Shown here in pieces: positions 1 to 6,148 of a DNA stretch of 11,821 nucleotides (within the stretch, counting starts at the first letter, position 1; each line of letters opens with the position of its first letter). Below the pieces are notes generated by a model. It was not told the origin of the DNA and made no database searches. It worked only from the letters and a program-made list of their open reading frames with translations. The stretch is taken from the NCBI GenBank assembly GCA_013001935.1, contig JABDKZ010000121.1, positions 1-11,821 on the forward strand. The letters are read 5' to 3'. The position numbers were made by a program, and so were the translations under genes. The DNA comes from Maribacter sp. Its GTDB lineage: Bacteria; Bacteroidota; Bacteroidia; Flavobacteriales; Flavobacteriaceae.

Positions 1-156
1 AAAAATGATGGGGAGTATATTCTGTTGAGTGAAATAGAGAATGTGGCCAGAATTAAAATGCCCAAAATCAGGAAGTGGTATTATAATAGCGATGATACCC
101 ATTTGGGCACCGATGTTCTTACCAAAGCCACACCATTGAGTGAATCCGATAGATAA
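1..156 (+). CDS. C-terminal fragment of an unrecognised protein
   Basis: An open frame runs in from the left edge (frame 1) and ends at TAA 154-156, leaving 51 codons. The visible tail is hydrophilic and basic/aromatic in its middle (MPKIRKWYYNSDDTH) and ends in TPLSESDR. It has no membrane segment and no motif I recognise. The stop lies only 15 nt before the ATG of the sialidase gene, so the two are probably co-transcribed, which suggests another carbohydrate- or envelope-related function. That is context only; I cannot name the family from this tail. That it is coding is supported by the uninterrupted frame and the tight spacing. Confidence 0.6.
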   Translation, partial: KNDGEYILLSEIENVARIKMPKIRKWYYNSDDTHLGTDVLTKATPLSESDR

Positions 157-171
157 ACTGTAATTGCTACA

Positions 172-1308
172 ATGAGAATCAACATCATTATTGTAAGTAT
201 CGCCTTTACCTCATGCTTTCTTTTAAGCTCCCAAGAACCCATAGATCTTTCAAAAGACTCCAGCACAGTTTCTATCCCCTTTTATTCGGGATTGAATGGT
301 TATTTCTCATACCGCATCCCTACTTTAATCCAATCTAAAAAAGCACTGCTCGCATTCGCTGAAGGTCGAAAGAACTCCACCAGTGATTTTGGTAATATTG
401 ATCTGGTCTACCGAAGGTCTACTAACGAAGGGAAAACTTGGGAGCCCATCAAAATATTGGTTGATGAGGACACGATTGCCGTTCAAAATCCGGTTCCTAT
501 TTATGTTAAGGAAAAGAACAAAATCGTGCTTTTATTCAACATTACTTCACAAAGTGAACATGACATATTAAATAATGATTATGACCCTAAGGATGGGCGC
601 AAGGCCTATGTAACCTATTCTTATGATGATGGTCAAAGTTGGTCAACACCTAAAGAAATTACCCAAGATGTTAAACTCCCCCATTGGCGATGGCATGCCA
701 TTGGGCCAGTTCACGGTATTGAGCTAAGCCATGGTGCCCATAAAGGACGATTGTTGGCCCCGGTGGCCATTAGTATTGAAAAAGGCCAAAAAGCCTATTG
801 CATGGCTTTGATTTATTCAGATGACCAAGGAGCACATTGGAAGATTGGCGCCGTTGACAATGATTTGACCGATGCTGTACAAAGCAATGAAACAACTATT
901 GTAGAACTGACCAATGGTCATATTTATGTGAATACAAGAGATCATAACGGTGGTTCGAAAGAAAAGAACAGGGGAGAAACCTATAGTTTGGATGGCGGAC
1001 TCACTTTTAGCAAACCCATTATCGAATCTGATAAGTTTCCAAGCCCTATAGTGCAGGCCTCTTTATTGCGCTGGAATTCTAATTTGATTTTGTTCTCAAC
1101 CCCATCAACTGTTACTAAACGTGAGAACCTTATCCTAATGGCAAGTTACGACGAGTCTGAAAGTTGGGAACCGCTCTACAAAATAAACGACGGATTCTCT
1201 GCCTATTCCGATATGGTGAAATTGAATGCCAATACACTCGGCGTTATTTATGAAACCAATAATTACAAAAAAATAAAATTCAAATGGGTCAAAATTAAAC
1301 GGCCCTGA
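172..1308 (+). CDS. Exported exo-alpha-sialidase (neuraminidase), GH33/BNR-repeat family
   Basis: Predicted to remove terminal sialic acids from glycans outside the cytoplasm. The 378-residue protein starts with a hydrophobic export signal (about residues 3-20). Cys15 could be a weak lipobox (FTSC), but hydrophobic sequence continues past it, so ordinary signal peptidase cleavage is as likely. The GH33 hallmarks are present in order: YRIP at 47-50 (R48 of the arginine triad), D72 as the acid/base, Asp-box-like repeats near 83-90, 150-157, 216-223, 271-279 and 326-332, E240 pairing with the nucleophile tyrosine, R256 (NTRD), R317 (TKREN), Y345 (AYSDM) and E361 (IYET). Spacing fits bacterial sialidases, and no extra carbohydrate-binding domain is seen. 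It follows the upstream gene by 15 nt. No nan genes for sialate catabolism are visible here, so the liberated sugar may be used elsewhere, or the substrate may be a related nonulosonic acid. Confidence 0.9.
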   Translation: MRINIIIVSIAFTSCFLLSSQEPIDLSKDSSTVSIPFYSGLNGYFSYRIPTLIQSKKALLAFAEGRKNSTSDFGNIDLVYRRSTNEGKTWEPIKILVDEDTIAVQNPVPIYVKEKNKIVLLFNITSQSEHDILNNDYDPKDGRKAYVTYSYDDGQSWSTPKEITQDVKLPHWRWHAIGPVHGIELSHGAHKGRLLAPVAISIEKGQKAYCMALIYSDDQGAHWKIGAVDNDLTDAVQSNETTIVELTNGHIYVNTRDHNGGSKEKNRGETYSLDGGLTFSKPIIESDKFPSPIVQASLLRWNSNLILFSTPSTVTKRENLILMASYDESESWEPLYKINDGFSAYSDMVKLNANTLGVIYETNNYKKIKFKWVKIKRP

Positions 1309-1377
1309 TTAATTGAACTATTTATAAGGTAACGCATTCAACTATACCCAGACTACACTTTCCCATTGTTAACAGCC

Positions 1378-1420
1378 TGATTTAGATCATTGTGGAACAT
1401 TGATTTCTGATTTACTTTTA
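1378..1420 (+). promoter_or_regulatory. Promoter of first PepSY-like gene with FNR/CRP-like box
   Basis: TGATTTAGATCA at 1378-1389 is an inverted repeat TGAT-N4-ATCA, the core of the FNR-type site TTGAT-N4-ATCAA. Directly adjacent is TTG (1390-1392), then 20 nt, then TACTTTTA (1413-1420), a 7/8 match to the Bacteroidetes -7 element TAnnTTTG. If transcription starts near 1424-1425 the box is centred near -41, the position from which CRP/FNR proteins activate class II promoters. The same arrangement is repeated before the second paralogue. The regulator is not in this window. Confidence 0.6.
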
Positions 1421-1464
1421 AAGAATAAACGGCATGACCTGGTATTTTTTGGTCGGCCTATTCG

Positions 1465-1485
1465 TTAATCTTTAAATCTAAAATC
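1465..1485 (+). promoter_or_regulatory. Conserved 5' leader of first PepSY-like gene
   Basis: The 18-nt string TTAATCTTTAAATCTAAA (1465-1482) directly before the start codon is repeated exactly before the second paralogue (2172-2189). It has no Shine-Dalgarno and contains AATC-type repeats. It is probably an unstructured AT-rich ribosome-loading leader, as Bacteroidetes commonly use, but it could also be a retained regulatory element. Confidence 0.45.
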
Positions 1486-1992
1486 ATGAAAAAATTCATT
1501 ATTGGTTTGTTTGTCATTGGCCTAACCAGCCAAGTATTTGCCCAAATCCCGAAAGTAGAACGGTTATCCGAAGTTGTGGTAACTGCAGTAAACTACAAAT
1601 ATCTGAATGCAACAGATTCTAAAGAGGTAGCCATTCCAGTAAAAATGTTGGAAAGAAAGGCCGCTGCTTTCAACGTGGAGAATGCTGAGTTCTATTCAGA
1701 TGATTTTGACTTCTATACGGTATCCTTTATAATTCCAGAAGGAAAAATAGTTGCTGCCTATAACACCGAAGGTGAAATAGTCAGAACTATTGAGCGATTT
1801 GAAGATATTAAACTCCCATCTGCTGTTAGAGATGCTGTTGCCGATAGGTTCCCAAATTGGGAAATTGTGAATGATGTTTATCGGGTTACGTACAACCAAA
1901 AGAAAGGTGCCGATAAGAGCTATAAACTTAAACTTAAAAATGGAGACAAAACTATGAGAGTTAAAGTTGATGATAAAGGTGGATTTCTTTAG
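1486..1992 (+). CDS. Exported PepSY-like domain protein, first of a tandem pair
   Basis: A 168-residue protein with a clear signal peptide (MKKFIIGLFVIGL..., cleavage probably after VFA18-Q). The mature part of about 148 residues resembles PepSY-like/DUF2874 proteins: a strand-rich segment with IPEGKIVAAYN near 83-93, then a helix beginning LPSAV, then RFPNWEIVNDVYRVTY and a C-terminal beta pair ending KVDDKGGFL. Such domains are small periplasmic or surface folds, some thought to inhibit peptidases; no catalytic residues are visible and no enzyme activity is assigned. It is about 70% identical to the next gene, over the full length including the signal peptide, so the pair is a tandem duplication. 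Its own promoter lies upstream and a strong terminator lies downstream, so it is probably monocistronic. Family assignment is from the sequence pattern only. Confidence 0.8.
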   Translation: MKKFIIGLFVIGLTSQVFAQIPKVERLSEVVVTAVNYKYLNATDSKEVAIPVKMLERKAAAFNVENAEFYSDDFDFYTVSFIIPEGKIVAAYNTEGEIVRTIERFEDIKLPSAVRDAVADRFPNWEIVNDVYRVTYNQKKGADKSYKLKLKNGDKTMRVKVDDKGGFL

Positions 1993-2015
1993 TAGATAAG
2001 CTTTTAAATTAAGGA

Positions 2016-2052
2016 AGCCCTGCTCATCATTAGGATGAGCGGGGCTTTTTTT
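2016..2052 (+). terminator. Intrinsic terminator between the PepSY-like genes
   Basis: A 13-bp stem (2016-2028 with 2034-2046, one G-U pair, halves AGCCCTGCTCATC and GATGAGCGGGGCT) with a 5-nt loop is followed by a run of T to 2052. It lies 24 nt after the stop of the first gene and before the second gene's promoter, so the two paralogues are transcribed separately. Confidence 0.92.
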
Positions 2053-2085
2053 CTTGGAATTTCGACTAGAAATGAAAATCCAACC

Positions 2086-2128
2086 TGATTCAGATCATTG
2101 TGCAAATGGGCCCTTGCCCATAATTTAG
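2086..2128 (+). promoter_or_regulatory. Promoter of second PepSY-like gene with FNR/CRP-like box
   Basis: TGATTCAGATCA (2086-2097) differs by one base from the box before the first paralogue. It again abuts TTG (2098-2100), followed by exactly 20 nt and TAATTTAG (2121-2128), a 7/8 match to TAnnTTTG. The distance from box to start codon is 94 nt here and 96 nt in copy one. The spacer, unlike that of copy one, carries a perfect inverted repeat ATGGGC-CCTT-GCCCAT (2106-2121) that may be an extra operator specific to this copy. Confidence 0.6.
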
Positions 2129-2171
2129 CCCAAAATAAAAGTTTGATTAAACCATTTGATTTGACTATTCA

Positions 2172-2191
2172 TTAATCTTTAAATCTAAATC
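2172..2191 (+). promoter_or_regulatory. Conserved 5' leader of second PepSY-like gene
   Basis: This carries the same 18-nt leader (2172-2189) as the first paralogue, one A shorter before the ATG. The region between the promoter and this leader has diverged between copies, so preservation of the leader points to a function in translation or mRNA stability rather than mere recent duplication. Confidence 0.45.
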
Positions 2192-2701
2192 ATGAAAAAG
2201 TTTATTATAGGTCTTTTTGTTATTGGTCTAAGCAGCCCAGTATTTGCGCAAGTAACTGAAGTTGAACAGTTGTCCGAAGTTGTCGTAAAAGCGGTCAATT
2301 ATAAGTACCTCAACGCTACCGACTCCAAGGAAGTTGCTGTTCCTGTACGGATGTTAGAACTTAAGGCTGCCGCCTATAACGTAAAAGACAAAGATTTTTA
2401 TGCTGAGGATGATTACCAATTCTATACCATTTACTTCCGTATTCCAGAAGGAACAATAGTAGCGGCCTATAATCCCGAAGGCAAAATCATAAGAACTTTC
2501 GAGAAGTTTAAAAACACATCGCTTCCGATTGCCGTTAGTGAAGCCATATATAAAAGATTCCCTAATTGGACAATTGTGAGTGACGTATACCGAGTTACCT
2601 ATAACGAAAAGAAAGGTGTAAGTAGAACCTACAAACTAAAGCTAGAGAATGGAGTGAAAACCATGAGGATTAAAATTGATGAAAAAGGACAGTTTCTATA
2701 G
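2192..2701 (+). CDS. Exported PepSY-like domain protein, second of a tandem pair
   Basis: A 169-residue paralogue of the preceding protein: same signal peptide (cleavage probably after VFA18-Q), same core (SEVVV, VNYKYLNATDSKEVA, IPEGTIVAAYNPEG, RFPNWTIVSDVYRVTYN, KGQFL), with a one-residue insertion near position 74. Differences cluster at residues 61-81 and in the segment leading into the LPIAV helix (about 97-117), while the C-terminal RVTY/KLKL strands are conserved; this suggests the same fold with a varied surface. PepSY-like/DUF2874 is my assignment from the pattern, and the molecular role is unknown. It has its own promoter. Read-through beyond the gene would enter the inverted-repeat element at 2712-2890, whose outer arms could act as its terminator. 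Confidence 0.8.
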   Translation: MKKFIIGLFVIGLSSPVFAQVTEVEQLSEVVVKAVNYKYLNATDSKEVAVPVRMLELKAAAYNVKDKDFYAEDDYQFYTIYFRIPEGTIVAAYNPEGKIIRTFEKFKNTSLPIAVSEAIYKRFPNWTIVSDVYRVTYNEKKGVSRTYKLKLENGVKTMRIKIDEKGQFL

Positions 2702-2711
2702 TAGATAACAC

Positions 2712-2890
2712 AAAAATAAGGCTGTCTAAGAAAAGTCTTGTAGTACGTCTTTGCGAGGAACGAAGCCTGCCCGTCCGTTCAGGCGGGCAATCTCTATGAT
2801 ATTGGTACTGAAGTAACAGATTACTTCATCCCGAATCCTCGGGATTCGTAATGACGGTTTATCTTATCTTTCTTAGACAGCCTTATTTTT
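2712..2890. repeat. Intergenic inverted-repeat (MITE-like) element with 22-bp perfect ends
   Basis: Positions 2712-2733 (core GGCTGTCTAAGAAA) are the exact reverse complement of 2869-2890. The outer ends are A-rich on the left and T-rich on the right, so the folded arms look like a terminator on both strands. This suits the position between convergent genes (second PepSY-like gene and nadD). No ORF or transposase lies inside. No clear direct target duplication is visible: the bases just outside are ACAC and ACAT, only a partial match. Whether it is a MITE moved by a transposase elsewhere, or a structured repeat, cannot be settled here. Confidence 0.75.
2746..2856. repeat. Inner Bacteroidetes-type intergenic repeat with nested GC-rich hairpin
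   Basis: The segment begins CGTCTTTGCGAGGAACGAAG and ends GGGATTCGTAATGACG, imperfectly inverted with respect to each other (CGTC-TT-CGA shared). I recall the form with GCGAGGAACGAAGCAATCTC as a common Bacteroidetes repeat. Here that string is split after GAAGC by about 22 bp (2767-2788) able to pair GCCCG (2769-2773) with CGGGC (2784-2788), which looks like a second small repeat inserted into the first. A further hairpin CCCGA/TCGGG lies near 2830-2843. Confidence 0.6.
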
Positions 2891-2911
2891 ACATCCTATA
2901 ACCTGGATCAT

Positions 2912-3496
2912 TTACCGATAGAAATTCATTTCATCCATATATTTCCAGACGGTATGTGGTAGAAGTGGTTTTATGTTTTTGCCTTTTTTGTGATTCTCCC
3001 TGATAAAAGTTGATGAAATTTCCATTATGGGTGCGTCTATCTGATGAATCCTGGGATTATCCTTGAATTGATGTTCTACTTTTCCCTTTGACACCCTTGG
3101 GTATACGTAAATGTAATGGTTTTCTAAGATGGTCTCATAGTTTTTCCATTTATGGAAACCTTTGAGGTTATCCTCCCCCATGATCAAGGCAAATTCATAT
3201 CGTTTTTCAAAGTGCTCCTCTAAATGTACAAGCGTATTGATCGTATAATTGGGCTGAGGTAGGTCAAATTCTATTTTGCTTGGTTTTATTTTAGGATAGT
3301 CCTTGGTGGCCTCATTGACCATTTGGTAGCGGTGGTGATTATCGAGTAAGGTCTTTTTAGTCTTGAACGGACTCATCGGAGTAATTACGAACCAAACCTC
3401 ATCTAAATTGGAAAACTCGACCAAATGATTGGCGATTACCAAATGCCCAATATGAATGGGATTGAACGTACCAAAAAATAAGCCTACCTTCTTCAT
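2912..3496 (-). CDS. nadD: Nicotinate-nucleotide adenylyltransferase
   Basis: Transfers AMP from ATP to nicotinate mononucleotide, giving deamido-NAD in the NAD biosynthesis pathway (cytoplasm). The 194-residue length is normal. The nucleotidyltransferase signature GTFNPIHIGH is at residues 9-18 (the HxGH of the alpha/beta phosphodiesterase superfamily), MGEDNL at 106-111 followed by a conserved tryptophan region (FHKWKNY), and the C-terminal ISSTFIR motif at 160-166 binds the nucleotide phosphates. Its ATG overlaps the TGA of gmk (ATGA at 3493-3496), so translation is probably coupled. It is the last gene of yicC-gmk-nadD and is followed by the inverted-repeat element, which may terminate the transcript. 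Confidence 0.95.
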   Translation of the reverse strand: MKKVGLFFGTFNPIHIGHLVIANHLVEFSNLDEVWFVITPMSPFKTKKTLLDNHHRYQMVNEATKDYPKIKPSKIEFDLPQPNYTINTLVHLEEHFEKRYEFALIMGEDNLKGFHKWKNYETILENHYIYVYPRVSKGKVEHQFKDNPRIHQIDAPIMEISSTFIRENHKKGKNIKPLLPHTVWKYMDEMNFYR

Positions 3497-4092
3497 TTTT
3501 GATCTTCCTCTTTGGAAGTTGATGCGCCCACAAATTCGGCCACCAAATCACGGGCCTCCTTAAGCGCGGTTTCCAGATCATAGTTATTTATGATTTCATC
3601 AAATTGCGGGGCGGTGGCCAATTCCACAGAGGCTTTGGCAATACGCATATTGATCTTATCATCACTTTCCGTACTACGCTTTTTCAATCGTATCTTTAAC
3701 TCATCAACACTTGGTGGTTTTACAAATACGGCTAAGGTTTCCTTGGGATATTTCTTTTTAATGCGGAGGCCTCCAACCACATCAATGTCAAAAATCACGT
3801 TCTTTCCTTCTGCCCACAATCGTTCAACTTCGCTCTTTAACGTTCCATAAAAATTATCACGATACACTTCTTCCCATTCCAGGAAATCATCATTCTTAAT
3901 ATGATTTTTAAATTCTGAGACATTCATGAAATAATAGTGCTCGCCCTGTTTTTCCTTTCCTCTTCTGGTTCTTGAGGTAGCTGAAACCGAAAACGCCAGA
4001 TTCAACTCCGGTTGTTCGAGCAAATAGCGGACAATAGTCGTTTTTCCACTGCCCGAAGGTGCCGAAAATATTAGTAGTTTACCCCCCTTCAT
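3493..4092 (-). CDS. gmk: Guanylate kinase
   Basis: Phosphorylates GMP to GDP with ATP in the cytoplasm. The 199 residues are of normal length. The P-loop APSGSGKT is at 11-18, the GMP-binding segment SATSRTRRG...GEHYYF at 37-55 (R41, R44 and Y53 expected to contact GMP; the usual TRxPR proline is replaced by Arg43), EVYRDNFYGT at 75-84, FDIDVVGG at 101-108 and the lid-side arginine region INMRIAKASVEL at 147-158. The start ATG overlaps by one base the TAA that closes the yicC remnant frame (TAATG at 4090-4094), and its end overlaps nadD by four bases. The gene therefore sits between two translationally coupled junctions. If the upstream yicC stop ends translation early, reinitiation at 4163 would help keep gmk coupled. 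Confidence 0.95.
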   Translation of the reverse strand: MKGGKLLIFSAPSGSGKTTIVRYLLEQPELNLAFSVSATSRTRRGKEKQGEHYYFMNVSEFKNHIKNDDFLEWEEVYRDNFYGTLKSEVERLWAEGKNVIFDIDVVGGLRIKKKYPKETLAVFVKPPSVDELKIRLKKRSTESDDKINMRIAKASVELATAPQFDEIINNYDLETALKEARDLVAEFVGASTSKEEDQK

Positions 4093-4169
4093 TATAAAAC
4101 GTTGAGCATTTGTTCCTTAATTTTTTCCAACTCATCCTTCATCTGTACCACCAGCTGTTGCATGGGTGC
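4092..4169 (-). pseudogene. yicC: Separated C-terminal tail of YicC (25 codons after an in-frame stop)
   Basis: Directly after the TAA that ends the yicC reading frame (4170-4172), the same frame continues for 25 codons (APMQQLVVQMKDELEKI, then KEQMLNVL) to a TAA at 4092-4094 that overlaps the gmk start. This charged amphipathic helix matches the C-terminal end expected of YicC proteins (compare LIEQMREQ...NIE at the end of the E. coli protein, from memory). An ATG at 4161-4163 could start a 23-residue peptide by reinitiation. The simplest reading is the detached end of yicC, caused by a nonsense change or a sequencing error. Confidence 0.75.
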
Positions 4170-4949
4170 TTAATTGGCTTTTGAACCTATGGTATTTATT
4201 TCCCGCCCTATTTCTTGACTAATAAAACCTAATTTTTTGCCATTACTGTCATTTGATTTTAAAGTCTTTGAAAAGTAATCCAAATGATTGGCTAACCGCA
4301 CCTTTTCCTCTGTGATATCATATTTTTCTAAATAATAGATAAGCTCTTGCTCAAATCTATTTTCATCAACCTCAACTTTTACATCAATAATTGCTTTTTC
4401 AAGACGTTCACGAATAGTAGCCTGGCGGTCTGGATCCATTTGAATAACCTCTTTTAGTAATACTTCCATGTTTTTAATTCGATGAAGGAAATCATGCTCC
4501 AGAACAAGACCTTCTTCGGATCGGAATTTATTGATCTCTACTAACGCAAATTGCAATGCTTCTTTTATGGCCTTGTATTCCTCTTCATCAATATCCTCAC
4601 GCTCTGTTTTCATTGCATCAGGCAAACGCAAAGCCATTTCCAACAATCTAATATCATCTCCTTTGGCAATTGTTTCCAATTGTTTCATATACTGCCTTAC
4701 CACGGCCTCATTTACCTGCGCCGATGTTTCATCTCCCGTATTTTCTATGTATAGGCCAAAATCTATTTTGCCCCTGACCAAGGAACTTGCGATTACTTTA
4801 CGTAATTCGAGTTCCTTTTCACGATACGTTGAAGGCATTCTGGCATTTAAATCGAGGTTTTTACTATTGAGTGATTTAAGCTCAACGGTTATTTTTTTTG
4901 ATGGAAGTTGTACCACATGCTTCCCAAATCCTGTCATGGATTGAATCAT
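4170..4949 (-). CDS. yicC: YicC/YloC-family endoribonuclease, apparently truncated by a nonsense codon
   Basis: The family acts on RNA as an endoribonuclease in the cytoplasm. The N-terminal YicC domain opens with MIQSMTGFGK and has LNSKNLDLNARMP near 27-39. The C-terminal DUF1732 domain has RFEQELIYYLEKYDITEEKVRL near 208-229 and KKLGFISQEIGREINTIGSKAN at 238-259. The frame stops there at 259 residues, whereas family members are near 285-290. The 25 codons after the TAA still encode the expected terminal helix; adding them gives about 285, the normal size. No frameshift is needed, only a single stop codon. The product is either missing its last helix, made in two pieces, or the stop is an assembly error. 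It is the first gene of the yicC-gmk-nadD block, conserved in Bacteroidetes. Confidence 0.9.
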   Translation of the reverse strand: MIQSMTGFGKHVVQLPSKKITVELKSLNSKNLDLNARMPSTYREKELELRKVIASSLVRGKIDFGLYIENTGDETSAQVNEAVVRQYMKQLETIAKGDDIRLLEMALRLPDAMKTEREDIDEEEYKAIKEALQFALVEINKFRSEEGLVLEHDFLHRIKNMEVLLKEVIQMDPDRQATIRERLEKAIIDVKVEVDENRFEQELIYYLEKYDITEEKVRLANHLDYFSKTLKSNDSNGKKLGFISQEIGREINTIGSKAN

Positions 4950-4969
4950 AAAGTGAATTTATTTAAATG

Positions 4970-4977
4970 CAAAGGTA
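4970..4977 (-). promoter_or_regulatory. -7-type promoter element for yicC-gmk-nadD
   Basis: On the minus strand TACCTTTG (4977 down to 4970) is a full match to the Bacteroidetes -7 consensus TAnnTTTG and lies 20 nt before the yicC ATG, implying a very short leader. The upstream element is weak (CTG at 4998-4996, 18 nt away). Confidence 0.5.
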
Positions 4978-5095
4978 GGCATTACGTGTAAATTGCAGTT
5001 TCGGTTATTTTACTTCTGGCCATAGATTACTGTTACCTAGGCTAAGCCTTTTTTGCTACGCTTTCGCTATATCCGGGATTCCAATGCTGAATAGA

Positions 5096-6148
5096 TTAAA
5101 CGCCTAATATTTTCTTTAGTACACCCTTGTCAATTTCGGCCCCAGCGAAATCGTCGAACGTTTTTTCGGTAGCCTCGATAATATGGTCTTGTATGAAAAT
5201 TGCCCCTTCGCGTGCTCCTTGCTCCGGACTTTTAATGCAACACTCCCATTCCATTACCGCCCAAACATCACAACCATATTGGGTTAACTTGGAAAAGATA
5301 CTTTTGAAATCAATTTGGCCATCACCCAATGAGCGGTATCTCCCAGCGCGGTCTCCCCAATCGTTATACCCACCAAAAGCTCCTTTTTTACCAGTAGGAT
5401 TAAATTCAGAGTCTTTTACATGAAACGACTTAATAAACTCATGATAATGGTCTATATAGCTAATATAATCTAATTGTTGCAGCACAAAATGGCTTGGGTC
5501 ATAGAGTATATTGACCCGTTTATGATTTCCGGTAGCTTCAAGGAAACGCTCAAAGGTATCCCCATCATGAAGGTCTTCCCCTGGATGTATTTCATAACAC
5601 ACATCTACCCCTTCCTTATCAAAATGATTTAGGATAGGCATCCAACGTTTTGCCAATTCTTCAAAACCCATCTCAACCAACCCAGCAGGTCTCTGGGGCC
5701 ACGGGTGCCAAGTATGCCATAAAAGCGCTCCTGAAAATGTCGCATGTGCTTTTATACCCAATCTGCGGCTCGCGGTCGCGGCCTTTTTGACGACATCAAC
5801 GGCCCATTCGGTTCTAGCTTTAGGATTGTTCTTTACGCGATCCGGGGCGAAATTATCGAACATTAGGTCGTAAGCCGGGTTAACAGCAACCAATTGTCCC
5901 TGTAAATGGGTAGAAAGTTCGGTGATTTCAAGACCATACGAATTTACTTTGCCCTTTAATTCATCACAATAGGTTTGGCTTTCGGCTGCCTTGTCAATAT
6001 CAATCAAGAAATTTTCCCAAGTAGGTATTTGTATGCCTTTATACCCCAAATCTGCGGCCCATTTACACATTCCATCCAACGTATTGAAAGGTGCTTCACT
6101 ATCTACAAATTGAGCCAAAAATACGGCTGGTCCCTTAATTGTTTTCAT
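5096..6148 (-). CDS. Cytoplasmic sugar phosphate isomerase/epimerase-like TIM-barrel protein
   Basis: 350 residues with no signal peptide, of the AP-endonuclease-2/xylose-isomerase-like TIM-barrel class, which bind a divalent metal and act on sugars or keto-sugars. Likely metal ligands in order are E186 (CYEIHPGE), D217 (LYDPSH), H243 (SFHVKD) and E300 (VMEWE). R272 in RSLGDGQIDF matches the substrate-side RxxGxGxIDF motif, and HLQGQ (81-85) and HPW (148-150) also look active-site. The N-terminus (GPAVFLAQF) forms the first barrel strand. It is transcribed alone, divergent from the ASCH gene, but points the same way as the Gfo/Idh/MocA operon to its right. It probably works with that oxidoreductase in keto-sugar metabolism. 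Substrate unknown; catalytic competence looks intact. Confidence 0.85.
   Translation of the reverse strand: MKTIKGPAVFLAQFVDSEAPFNTLDGMCKWAADLGYKGIQIPTWENFLIDIDKAAESQTYCDELKGKVNSYGLEITELSTHLQGQLVAVNPAYDLMFDNFAPDRVKNNPKARTEWAVDVVKKAATASRRLGIKAHATFSGALLWHTWHPWPQRPAGLVEMGFEELAKRWMPILNHFDKEGVDVCYEIHPGEDLHDGDTFERFLEATGNHKRVNILYDPSHFVLQQLDYISYIDHYHEFIKSFHVKDSEFNPTGKKGAFGGYNDWGDRAGRYRSLGDGQIDFKSIFSKLTQYGCDVWAVMEWECCIKSPEQGAREGAIFIQDHIIEATEKTFDDFAGAEIDKGVLKKILGV

Noticed and set aside
172..240. Sialidase as a lipoprotein through Cys15
   Set aside because: The sequence FTSC lacks the usual Leu/Val/Ile at -3 and is followed by more hydrophobic residues; it is kept as a possibility but not called.
2086..2128. 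Copy-two upstream region as a riboswitch or structured leader
   Set aside because: The only clear structure is a 6-bp hairpin lying between promoter elements, hence upstream of the predicted transcript start.
4531..4944. 137-codon plus-strand open frame
   Set aside because: Shadow of yicC on the opposite strand; serine/phenylalanine-rich translation typical of an antisense frame.
5040..5060. AGGC-TAA-GCCT followed by six T on the plus strand as a terminator
   Set aside because: The stem is only 4-5 bp with a tiny loop, and no plus-strand gene ends near it; on the minus strand it would be on the wrong side of the T tract.
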